Part shown: one piece after another, positions 8,028 through 14,369 of the stretch | How positions within the stretch are numbered: the first letter of the stretch is position 1 | Layout of the letters: each line of letters opens with the position of its first letter | Source of the DNA: Anaerolineae bacterium | GTDB taxonomy: Bacteria; Chloroflexota; Anaerolineae; UBA1429 | DNA length: 22,607 bases | Direction: 5' to 3' | NCBI GenBank assembly: GCA_007123335.1 | Contig: SKLG01000331.1 | Location: 1 to 22,607 of the forward strand | The notes under the pieces: model-generated | The model's input: the letters and a program-made list of their open reading frames with translations, nothing else | Told to the model about the DNA's origin: nothing | Databases searched by the model: none | Program-made: the position numbers and the translations under genes

Positions 8028-9688
8028 CCTTTGCTTGCCAGACGAGGGGCCACATCGGCCTCTGGGCACGACGCTCCTCGTCCCTCCTTGGCACGGTGTT
8101 CAACGGCTGCACGAATGAATTCCACGAAAAGAGGATGGGGACGGTTAGGTCGGGTCTTGAACTCGGGATGAAACTGGCTCCCGATCATCCAAGGATGATC
8201 GCCAATCTCGCCAATCTCTACCAAATGTCCGCTGGGCGATCGACCGCTCCAGACCATACCCTTATTAGCCAGGATCTCGCGATAAGCGTTATTAATCTCG
8301 TAGCGATGGCGATGTCGCTCACTGACCTCATCCACGCCATAGGCCTGGCGTGACTTGGTGCCCTCCTGGAGGACACAGGGATAGGCGCCAAGACGCATGG
8401 TGCCCCCCTTGTCAGTCACCCCCTTTTGATCCAACATGAGATCAATGACGGGATGCGTGGTATCTGGCATGAACTCGGCGCTGTTTGCTTGCTCATCACC
8501 CAAGACATGGCGCGCGAACTCGATGACCATCACCTGTAAACCGAGGCAGAGCCCCAAGTAGGGCACCTCTTGCTCCCGTGCATAACGCGCAGTAGCGATC
8601 TTGCCCTCGATGCCCCGCTCGCCAAAGCCGCCCGGCACCACGATGCCGTCGGCTTGGGCCAAATGAACGGCCACATCTTGCTCATCCAGGTGCTCCGAAT
8701 CGATCCAATCCACCACCAGGCGCAACCCGTGACTGGCCGCTGCATGGAGCAACGCCTCGTGCACCGATAGATAAGCGTCGTGCAGTCCTACATACTTGCC
8801 CACGAGAGCAATACGCACATCGCCCTCAGGATTTCGTAGCCTGGTAACCAAGTCGCGCCAATCGTCGAGATCAGGCGGCTCAGCATCGAGTCTCAATCGC
8901 CGAACCAAGTATTCACCGAGGCCCGCTTCCTCCAGGGTAAGCGGCACATCATAGATGGTGTCGGAGGTCTCCAGAGGAATAACCGCCTCACGATCCACAT
9001 CGCCAAAGAGAGCGATCTTGTCCAACAGATCCGGAGTGATGGTATAGTCAGCGCGACAGATCAGCACGTCGGGATGGATACCGATGCTGCGCAGCTCGCG
9101 CACGCTGTGCTGGGTGGGCTTGGTCTTTAGTTCGTCGGTGGCACGGATATAGGGCAGCAGGGTGAGATGGATGTAGCACGTATTGTCGACGCCCACATCC
9201 TTGCGCATCTGGCGGATAGCCTCCAAAAAGGGGAGACTCTCGATATCGCCCACCGTACCACCGATCTCGACGATGACCACATCGGCGCCACTGCTCTGCG
9301 CCATGAGGTGGATGCGCCGTTTGATCTCATCGGTAATATGGGGGATGACCTGCACCGTGCCGCCCAGAAAATCGCCACGTCGCTCGCGGGTGATGATCTC
9401 AGCATAGATCTGCCCCGTAGTCACATTGGCATGGCGAAACAGGTTGACGTCGGTGAAGCGCTCATAGTGGCCCAGATCGAGGTCGGTCTCGGTGCCGTCC
9501 TCCAGGACATAGACCTCACCATGCTGATAAGGCGACATGGTGCCAGGATCCACGTTGATGTAGGGGTCCAGTTTCTGGATAACGACGCTCAGGCCGCGCG
9601 CTTTGAGGATACGCCCGACGGAAGCGGCTGTGACCCCCTTGCCAAGCGAGGAAACGACGCCACCCGTGCAAAAAATATACCGGGTCAT
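8018..9688 (-). CDS. pyrG: CTP synthase
   Basis: This enzyme converts UTP, ATP and glutamine to CTP in the last step of pyrimidine nucleotide synthesis. The 556-residue length is standard. The synthetase domain begins TRYIFCTGGVVSSLGKGVTA (ATP loop, residues 2-21) and includes EIGGTVGDIES (141-151). The C-terminal class I glutamine amidotransferase domain has the nucleophile in LGLCLGLQ (Cys381) and the partners His507 and Glu509 in SQFHPEF. The start at 9688 has the strong site AAGGAGGG upstream. It is transcribed alone from a promoter at 9731-9759 and is divergent from the flavin oxidoreductase gene. Its short leader has overlapping hairpins described separately. The identification is certain. 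Confidence 0.98.
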   Translation of the reverse strand: MTRYIFCTGGVVSSLGKGVTAASVGRILKARGLSVVIQKLDPYINVDPGTMSPYQHGEVYVLEDGTETDLDLGHYERFTDVNLFRHANVTTGQIYAEIITRERRGDFLGGTVQVIPHITDEIKRRIHLMAQSSGADVVIVEIGGTVGDIESLPFLEAIRQMRKDVGVDNTCYIHLTLLPYIRATDELKTKPTQHSVRELRSIGIHPDVLICRADYTITPDLLDKIALFGDVDREAVIPLETSDTIYDVPLTLEEAGLGEYLVRRLRLDAEPPDLDDWRDLVTRLRNPEGDVRIALVGKYVGLHDAYLSVHEALLHAAASHGLRLVVDWIDSEHLDEQDVAVHLAQADGIVVPGGFGERGIEGKIATARYAREQEVPYLGLCLGLQVMVIEFARHVLGDEQANSAEFMPDTTHPVIDLMLDQKGVTDKGGTMRLGAYPCVLQEGTKSRQAYGVDEVSERHRHRYEINNAYREILANKGMVWSGRSPSGHLVEIGEIGDHPWMIGSQFHPEFKTRPNRPHPLFVEFIRAAVEHRAKEGRGASCPEADVAPRLASKGLM

Positions 9689-9690
9689 TC

Positions 9691-9722
9691 TTGCCCTCCT
9701 TTGATAGATGGGGCAACAGCCC
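9691..9722 (-). promoter_or_regulatory. pyrG leader with two mutually exclusive hairpins
   Basis: On the transcript strand, GGGC (9722-9719) can pair with GCCC (9714-9711) over a UGUU loop. Alternatively UUGCCC (9716-9711) pairs with GGGCAA (9696-9691), which includes the end of the ribosome site AAGGAGGG. Both stems need bases 9711-9714, so they cannot coexist. The leader begins in a CCCGGG run 6-11 nt after the -10 box. The function as a CTP-sensitive switch is inference. Confidence 0.4.
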
Positions 9723-9730
9723 GGGTTCGC

Positions 9731-9759
9731 AGTATATCATGAGCCCAAGACTCGGGCAA
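9731..9759 (-). promoter_or_regulatory. Sigma70-type promoter for pyrG
   Basis: On the minus strand, TTGCCC (9754-9759) and TATACT (9731-9736) are 17 nt apart. Transcription is expected to start within the CCCGGG at 9720-9725, giving a leader of about 35 nt before the ATG at 9688. Confidence 0.65.
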
Positions 9760-9843
9760 ACGAGATGGCGGGAGACATATGCTGATTACTCTGCCCGGCC
9801 AAAGCATTCCTGCCCTGGCGATGACTTTTTCCGTAATGGTACA

Positions 9844-9872
9844 TTGACAGTCGGCCCGGAGCATGATATGGT
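9844..9872 (+). promoter_or_regulatory. Sigma70-type promoter for the flavin oxidoreductase gene
   Basis: A perfect TTGACA (9844-9849) is followed after 17 nt by TATGGT (9867-9872). The expected start near 9879 leaves a leader of about 23 nt that carries GAGGA before the ATG at 9902. Confidence 0.65.
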
Positions 9873-9901
9873 CAGCGCATCCTAGACGACGAGGACAGAC
9901 A

Positions 9902-11245
9902 ATGAGCCACGAGCGCTTTCGCTTTCACTCAATTGACGAGCTTTTGGAGCGCGCCCAGGCGCTTGGGCTGAACATCCCGGCCCAGGAAGATGTCTCCATC
10001 CTGGCGCAGACGGTAGCCATCGGCGACAAGAAGACGCCTAATGCCCTGGCCATTCACCCCATGGAAGGCTGCGATGGCACCGCGGATGGCAGGCCCGACG
10101 AACTTACCATTCGCCGCTATGAGCGCTTTGCTCGCGGCGGAGCCGGCCTGTTGTGGTTCGAGGCCACAGCCGTGATGCCTGAGGCCAGAGCGAATCCACG
10201 GCAGTTGTATATTCAGCGAGAAAACGCGTCATCCTTTCGCTCTCTACTAGAGGACGCTCTCGCTGCTGGCCGCGCGGTGAACGGTGCTCAATATGATCCC
10301 TTTACCACATTGCAGCTCACCCATTCGGGCCGCTATAGCCGGCCTTTGGACAAGCCGGCGCCCATCATCGCCCATCGCGACGGGGTGCTGGATCAAGTGA
10401 TGGGCATTTCACCGGAACAGCCGCTTATCAGCGACGACGAGCTGGATCTTCTACAGGACCGTTATGTCAAGGCGGCGCGCCTGGCCTATGAGTGCGGATT
10501 CGACGGCATTGATATCAAGAGCTGTCATCGCTATCTGATCTCGGAGCTACTGGCGGCGCACACCCGCCCTGGCCGCTATGGAGGCTCTTTTGAGAACCGC
10601 ACCCGCTTGCTGCGCGAGACGGTGGCCCGCATCCGCGCTGAGGTGCCAGAGCTAGCCATCACCATCCGCATGAACGTCTATGACGGACATCCCTTCCCGT
10701 GGGGCTGGGGCGTCGACCAGGACGATCCGGCCGTTCCTGATCTGAGAGAGCCACTGTGCCTGATCGGCATCCTCAAGGAGATGGGGGTATCACTGATCAA
10801 CGTCACGGCGGGCAATCCCTACTTTACGCCGCACATCAACCGGCCCTTTGACCGTAACGTCGTGGGAGGCTCGTTGCCCGATGAGCATCCACTGATGGGT
10901 GTGGCGCGACTGATCGACTTGGCTCGCCAGATCAAGCAAGCCCATCCTGATATCGTCGTCGTGGGCACCGGGTATTCCTGGTTGCGCCATCTGATGGGAC
11001 CAGTTGCCGCCGGGGTCGTGGCGCAAGGCTGGGCAGACATGATCGGCCTGGGGCGTGGGGCCTTTGCCTACCCTGATTTCGCGCGCGACCTTTTGATCAA
11101 GGGCGAACTGGATCCGCGCAAGGCCTGTATCACCTGCAGCAGTTGCACCCAGATCATGCGCGATCACGGTTGCAGCGGCTGCGTGCCCCTTGATCGTGAG
11201 GTGTATGGTCCGATCTATGCCGAGGGTCGACGATCGCATCGTTAG
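9902..11245 (+). CDS. NADH:flavin oxidoreductase, Old Yellow Enzyme type
   Basis: This 447-residue FMN-binding TIM-barrel protein of the OYE/NADH oxidase family probably reduces an activated C=C bond or a related substrate in the cytoplasm. Motifs are QLTHSGRYSRP (138-148), DGIDIKSCHRYLISELL (201-217), RYGGSFENRTRLLRE (225-239), and the phosphate-binding end GLGRGAFAYPDF (382-393). The C-terminus holds five cysteines, 409, 412, 415, 424 and 427, in CITCSSC and HGCSGC. This recalls, but does not match in spacing, the 4Fe-4S site of 2,4-dienoyl-CoA reductases. There is no C-terminal FAD/NADPH domain. The start at 9902 is set by GAGGA 6 nt upstream; the frame extends back to 9863. It is monocistronic, with its own promoter. 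Confidence 0.9.
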   Translation: MSHERFRFHSIDELLERAQALGLNIPAQEDVSILAQTVAIGDKKTPNALAIHPMEGCDGTADGRPDELTIRRYERFARGGAGLLWFEATAVMPEARANPRQLYIQRENASSFRSLLEDALAAGRAVNGAQYDPFTTLQLTHSGRYSRPLDKPAPIIAHRDGVLDQVMGISPEQPLISDDELDLLQDRYVKAARLAYECGFDGIDIKSCHRYLISELLAAHTRPGRYGGSFENRTRLLRETVARIRAEVPELAITIRMNVYDGHPFPWGWGVDQDDPAVPDLREPLCLIGILKEMGVSLINVTAGNPYFTPHINRPFDRNVVGGSLPDEHPLMGVARLIDLARQIKQAHPDIVVVGTGYSWLRHLMGPVAAGVVAQGWADMIGLGRGAFAYPDFARDLLIKGELDPRKACITCSSCTQIMRDHGCSGCVPLDREVYGPIYAEGRRSHR

Positions 11246-11298
11246 GGCATGGGGTTGAGCACATCGATGCTTCGTAGATGCAGGATTTTGCGGCCAAT

Positions 11299-11327
11299 TT
11301 GGCGTGCCAAAGGGGCCGTGGTATACT
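11299..11327 (+). promoter_or_regulatory. Promoter of tRNA-Thr with overlapping dyad
   Basis: TTGGCG (11299-11304) and TATACT (11322-11327) are 17 nt apart, with a predicted start about 10 nt before the tRNA. A dyad overlaps the -35 box and spacer: TTTGGC (11298-11303) and GCCAAA (11306-11311), flanked by GGCC (11292-11295 and 11314-11317). It could instead be the end hairpin of the upstream oxidoreductase transcript. Confidence 0.55.
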
Positions 11328-11343
11328 GCGCCCGCTTGGCAAC

Positions 11344-11416
11344 GCCACCCTAGCTCAATCGGTAGAGCAGGCGCTTCGTAAGCGCCCGGTTTCGAGTTCA
11401 AGTCTCGAGGGTGGCT
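11344..11416 (+). tRNA. trnT: tRNA-Thr (anticodon CGT)
   Basis: A complete cloverleaf can be drawn. The acceptor stem is GCCACCC (11344-11350) with GGGTGGC (11409-11415). The D arm is GCTC/GAGC. The anticodon stem is GGCGC/GCGCC with loop TTCGTAA, giving anticodon CGT (11377-11379), which reads ACG codons. The variable loop is 5 nt. The T arm is TCGAG/CTCGA with loop TTCAAGT. The discriminator is T at 11416 and no CCA is encoded. All stems are fully paired. Confidence 0.97.
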
Positions 11417-11446
11417 CTGACTATGTCGCCATATTGCGCAAAATCA

Positions 11447-11479
11447 CCTCCCAAAGGGGCGAAATTTCCCTTTGGGAGG
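11447..11479. terminator. Perfect 12-bp hairpin after tRNA-Thr
   Basis: CCTCCCAAAGGG (11447-11458) and CCCTTTGGGAGG (11468-11479) form a perfect stem over a 9-nt loop. It lies 30 nt after the tRNA and just before the promoter of the zinc-ribbon gene. It probably ends the tRNA transcript, although no T-tract follows. Confidence 0.55.
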
Positions 11480-11481
11480 CT

Positions 11482-11508
11482 GCATATTTGACCAAAATAT
11501 GCTATAAT
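11482..11508 (+). promoter_or_regulatory. Extended -10 promoter with overlapping inverted repeat
   Basis: TGCTATAAT at 11500-11508 is a perfect extended -10 element and no good -35 box sits at the right distance. An inverted repeat with 8-nt arms GCATATTT (11482-11489) and AAATATGC (11495-11502) abuts and overlaps the TG part. The start of transcription would be near 11515, about 88 nt before the zinc-ribbon gene. Confidence 0.6.
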
Positions 11509-11602
11509 AGGGATGCGGATGTGGCATCGGCGCCACCTGCAAATGGGGATAGGCGTCGGCGCATCGTCCGTAATGGGCGGGCTCGGGGCGGAGGGAAGGA
11601 AT

Positions 11603-11821
11603 ATGACGGACTCGCAGCCTCAGCAGGAACCCAGGACACTCAGGCCCCAGGCGACGGTCACCTGTCCCAAGTGTGGGCGGGCCAACTCGGTTGGCAACCG
11701 CTACTGCATCATCTGCGACACCAGATTGCCAGCACCGGGATCAGATCCCCCAACAGAAGAGGTGACAACGAGCAGCGGGACAAAGAGCGGCTTTTTTAGC
11801 AAGCTGTTTGGTCGGCGCTAG
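11603..11821 (+). CDS. Small zinc-ribbon protein
   Basis: This 72-residue protein has one zinc ribbon, CPKC (Cys21, Cys24) and CIIC (Cys35, Cys38). A Pro/Thr/Ser-rich acidic linker follows, then a basic-aromatic tail ending FFSKLFGRR, which may contact a membrane or a partner protein. The ATG at 11603 is preceded by AGGGAAGGA, which decides this start over an in-frame ATG at 11513. It is transcribed from the extended -10 promoter at 11500 and ends at a hairpin. Proteins of this shape are common and mostly unstudied; no function is proposed. Confidence 0.8.
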   Translation: MTDSQPQQEPRTLRPQATVTCPKCGRANSVGNRYCIICDTRLPAPGSDPPTEEVTTSSGTKSGFFSKLFGRR

Positions 11822-11837
11822 CCCTGAACAGTTTATG

Positions 11838-11860
11838 CCATGCGTTCAACGAGCGCATGG
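11838..11860. terminator. Candidate bidirectional terminator between convergent genes
   Basis: CCATGCG (11838-11844) pairs with CGCATGG (11854-11860). The stem continues inward by TTC/GAG with one G-T pair, leaving an AAC loop. It follows the zinc-ribbon stop by 17 nt. No T-tract is present on either strand. Confidence 0.45.
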
Positions 11861-11938
11861 TCAAGTAGCCCAGAGCCCGCCCATAGGCGACCGAAGAACA
11901 GCAGCTTCATAGAGAACTTGGTCCCGATCGCCAGCGTT

Positions 11939-12427
11939 TTACCCCGCCGATCGGGCACAACGGGCGCATACGCCTGGCAGGGCTTGGTCGCCAAGCTCGA
12001 CGCGAAACCCCTGTTGCCGCTCTAGCTCTTGACGAATAGCATCTAACGAGACGATATCGAGGTCCTGCACTTCCCCACACACCCGACACAGCAAATGCCC
12101 ATGGGGGCCGTGCAGCGCCAGCTCGTACTGTGCCCGGCCATCGGCATGGCGCATCTCGCTCACCAAGCCAAGCTCCTGGAACAGATCAAGGGTGCGGTAG
12201 ATCGTCGTCTTGTTTACGCTCCACGCAGGATGAGCTGCCTCGACGGCATCCAGAATGTGCTCAGCGCATATATGGTCATTGGCCTGCAACATCACGTCAT
12301 AGATCTCGCGGCGGCAGGCGGTAACCGAATGTCCCTGCTCGCGCAGTGTCTCTCGTAGCTGCCTGCGAGCACGATCGATCTCCTCCTGGATCAATGTCTG
12401 CTTCTTAGTAGCCGATCCCTGGCACAC
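11939..12427 (-). CDS. Fur-family metal-responsive regulator
   Basis: This 162-residue protein has the N-terminal winged helix (about 25-100) with SVNKTTIYRTLDLFQELGLV (70-89) as the recognition region, and a C-terminal dimerisation domain. Two CxxC pairs (Cys114/Cys117 and Cys154/Cys157) make the usual structural zinc site. His106, His109 and His111 (LHGPHGHLLC) are candidate metal-sensing ligands. The start is a GTG at 12427, with GGAGGGG about 9 nt upstream; no earlier ATG is available. The promoter is covered by a palindrome of Fur-superfamily type, so autoregulation is likely. Sequence alone does not separate Fur, Zur, PerR and Nur types. It stands alone; no metal transporter adjoins it. 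Confidence 0.92.
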   Translation of the reverse strand: MCQGSATKKQTLIQEEIDRARRQLRETLREQGHSVTACRREIYDVMLQANDHICAEHILDAVEAAHPAWSVNKTTIYRTLDLFQELGLVSEMRHADGRAQYELALHGPHGHLLCRVCGEVQDLDIVSLDAIRQELERQQGFRVELGDQALPGVCARCARSAG

Positions 12428-12444
12428 CTTCTTACCCCTCCCCC

Positions 12445-12491
12445 ATTATGCAACCGGTTTGCATAATACGCCTCTTTAAACCTGGCGTCAA
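12445..12491 (-). promoter_or_regulatory. Promoter of the Fur-family gene covered by a palindromic operator
   Basis: On the minus strand, TTGACG (12486-12491) and TATTAT (12463-12468) are 17 nt apart. A palindrome with 9-nt arms ATTATGCAA (12445-12453) and TTGCATAAT (12459-12467), separated by CCGGT, covers the -10 box and the expected start near 12456. The core TGCAA-N5-TTGCA resembles the box described for Streptomyces Nur. Confidence 0.75.
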
Positions 12492-12532
12492 ACGACCATG
12501 CCATGGATAACGGAAGCCTCTGGCATTCGTTT

Positions 12533-12560
12533 TTGACAGGAGGGATACGCTCCGTATATA
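12533..12560 (+). promoter_or_regulatory. Promoter of the GldA-like ABC operon
   Basis: TTGACA (12533-12538) and TATATA (12555-12560) are 16 nt apart. ATACG (12545-12549) and CGTAT (12553-12557) form a small dyad over the spacer and -10 box. The start is expected near 12567, leaving a leader of about 126 nt. Confidence 0.6.
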
Positions 12561-12606
12561 GTCAGCGCCATGCTCCGTAGCCCTGCAGATAAAGCATGGC
12601 CCTGAC
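12561..12606 (+). repeat. Long inverted repeat at the start of the ABC operon leader
   Basis: Arms of 14 nt, GTCAGCGCCATGCT (12561-12574) and AGCATGGCCCTGAC (12593-12606), pair at 13 of 14 positions around an 18-nt centre. The repeat begins at the base after the -10 box. It could be an operator or a hairpin at the 5' end of the mRNA. Confidence 0.6.
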
Positions 12607-12692
12607 GCGGGGCAGCCACCGCGCTCCACGAGCGTGGACCACGGACAGAGCATCCTACTGCCTATATACATCTGCAAGGAGGTCCACTCCGT

Positions 12693-13655
12693 ATGATCCA
12701 GGTCCAAGGCCTCACCAAAACATATGGCGACGTCCTGGCCCTCGACAATGTCTCCTTCCAGGTCGAGCGGGGCGAGATCGTCGGTTTTTTGGGCCCCAAC
12801 GGCGCCGGCAAGACGACGACTATGCGCATCCTTACCGGCTATATGCCTCCCAGCTCAGGGCAGGTTTCCATCGCCGGTTATGACGTATTTACCGACTCGC
12901 TAGAGGTGCGTCGGCGTATCGGCTACCTGCCCGAGACGGTCCCCCTCTACACCGAGATGAGCGTATACGGCTATCTCGACTTTTGCGCGGCGGTGCGCGG
13001 TGTCCGCGAGCGCGACGACGCCATCGTCCGCGTGCTAGAGGCCTGTGATATCGCCGATGTCGAGGACGTGCTCATTGGCAAACTATCCAAGGGCTACCGC
13101 CAACGCGTCGGTCTCGCCCAGGCATTGATCCACGATCCAGAGGTGCTCGTGTTGGATGAGCCGACCATCGGCCTCGATCCGCGCCAGATCCTCGGCGTGC
13201 GCGAGTTGATTCAGAGCCTGGCGGGCGAGCGCACGGTGATTCTCAGCACCCACATCCTGCCAGAGGTGAGCCAGCTCTGTCAGCGCGTGCTCATCATCAA
13301 TGAGGGGCGCATCGTCGCCGAGGACACTCCCGAACGTTTGACCAACAACCTGCAAAGCGGCATGCGCGTGCGCCTTCAGGTGCTAAACGCCCCCGAGGAC
13401 GCCCTGGCACATCTGCGAGCACTGCCCGCCGTTACCGGAGCCAGCACGTCTGGTCGAGGGGTGTTCGATGTCTCTCTCGACGCGCCGGAGGACGGACAGG
13501 ATCCACGCACAGCCCTGGCCTCCCTGGCCGTGACCCAACAGTGGGGCCTGATCGACATGCGCACATTATCGATGAGCTTGGAAGACATCTTTTTGCAGCT
13601 CACCACCACCGAGGCCGTGGCGGCCGAGGAGCTCGCTGAAGGAGAGGTCGCATGA
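12693..13655 (+). CDS. ABC transporter ATP-binding protein, GldA/NatA type
   Basis: This 320-residue ATPase powers an ABC-2 type exporter. Walker A is GPNGAGKT (34-41), the signature is LSKGYRQR (131-138), Walker B is VLVLDEP (151-157), and the switch histidine is His187 in STHIL. A C-terminal extension of about 100 residues after the core domain is typical of this class. The SD AAGGAGGT lies 9 nt before the ATG. Its stop overlaps the start of the permease gene by 4 nt (ATGA), and the GldG-like and DUF4340 genes follow. The set matches the so-called gliding-motility ABC system, which is widespread in non-gliding bacteria; the exported substrate is unknown. Confidence 0.95.
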   Translation: MIQVQGLTKTYGDVLALDNVSFQVERGEIVGFLGPNGAGKTTTMRILTGYMPPSSGQVSIAGYDVFTDSLEVRRRIGYLPETVPLYTEMSVYGYLDFCAAVRGVRERDDAIVRVLEACDIADVEDVLIGKLSKGYRQRVGLAQALIHDPEVLVLDEPTIGLDPRQILGVRELIQSLAGERTVILSTHILPEVSQLCQRVLIINEGRIVAEDTPERLTNNLQSGMRVRLQVLNAPEDALAHLRALPAVTGASTSGRGVFDVSLDAPEDGQDPRTALASLAVTQQWGLIDMRTLSMSLEDIFLQLTTTEAVAAEELAEGEVA

Positions 13656-14368
13656 GAAACGTCTATCACGTCGCCCGCCGCGAGCTGGGCGCCTTTTTCG
13701 TGTCCCCCATCGCCTATGTGGTCACCGCTATCTATTTGGCGGTGACCGGGGGATTATTTGGATTCATCCTCTACTACTCTCGAGAGGCCACGCTGCGCTA
13801 CGTCTTGATGCATGGTGTCAGCCTTCTCTTTCTCGTGCTCATCACCCAGGTATTGACCATGCGACTGCTCGCTGAGGAGCAACGAATGGGCACGCTTGAG
13901 CTATTGCTCACGGCGCCGCTGCGCGATTGGGAGGTAGTGCTGGGCAAGTTCCTGGCTAGCCTGGGTGTGTTTCTAGCCATGGTCCTGCTCACCAGCACCT
14001 TTGTGATCGTCCTCTTGCGCGTGGGCGAACCTGATATCGGAGTGATGCTGTCCGGCTATCTGGGATACATCCTGCTGGGCACCAGCCTGTTGGCTATCGG
14101 CGTGTTTGCCTCATCGCTCACCCAGAACCAGATCGTGGCCGCCGTCGTGGGTATGGGCATCACTCTCATCCTATGGATCAGCGGCGCGCTGGGCGAGTTT
14201 GTCGGCGGCGCGATGGAGAGTATCGTAACCTTTTTGCCCATCTTTGATCACTATCAGGATTTCGCGCGCGGGATCATTGACACCCGCGACATCCTCTACT
14301 ACCTCAGCGTCACGGTGCTCTTTCTCTTTATGAGCGTGCGCGTCGTCGAGTGGCGGAGGTGGAGATAA
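13652..14368 (+). CDS. ABC-2 type permease, GldF-like
   Basis: This 238-residue integral membrane protein has about six hydrophobic helices, roughly at residues 17-39, 50-70, 98-120, 130-150, 160-182 and 214-232. The segment MRLLAEEQRMGTLELLLTAPLRDWEVVLGKFLA (about 70-102) is the characteristic cytoplasmic coupling region of ABC-2 permeases, where the ATPase docks. Translation is coupled to the ATPase gene by the ATGA overlap, and one base separates its stop from the next start. It forms the pore of the GldA/F/G-type complex. Confidence 0.93.
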   Translation: MRNVYHVARRELGAFFVSPIAYVVTAIYLAVTGGLFGFILYYSREATLRYVLMHGVSLLFLVLITQVLTMRLLAEEQRMGTLELLLTAPLRDWEVVLGKFLASLGVFLAMVLLTSTFVIVLLRVGEPDIGVMLSGYLGYILLGTSLLAIGVFASSLTQNQIVAAVVGMGITLILWISGALGEFVGGAMESIVTFLPIFDHYQDFARGIIDTRDILYYLSVTVLFLFMSVRVVEWRRWR

Positions 14369-14369
14369 G

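Noticed and set aside
9167..9742. 191-codon open frame on the plus strand over the pyrG start
   Set aside because: It is antisense to well-conserved pyrG and runs across its promoter.
11344..11479. T-box or other riboswitch around tRNA-Thr
   Set aside because: The cloverleaf is a complete tRNA with its own promoter. The following hairpin has no T-box bulge motif and does not precede an amino-acid gene.
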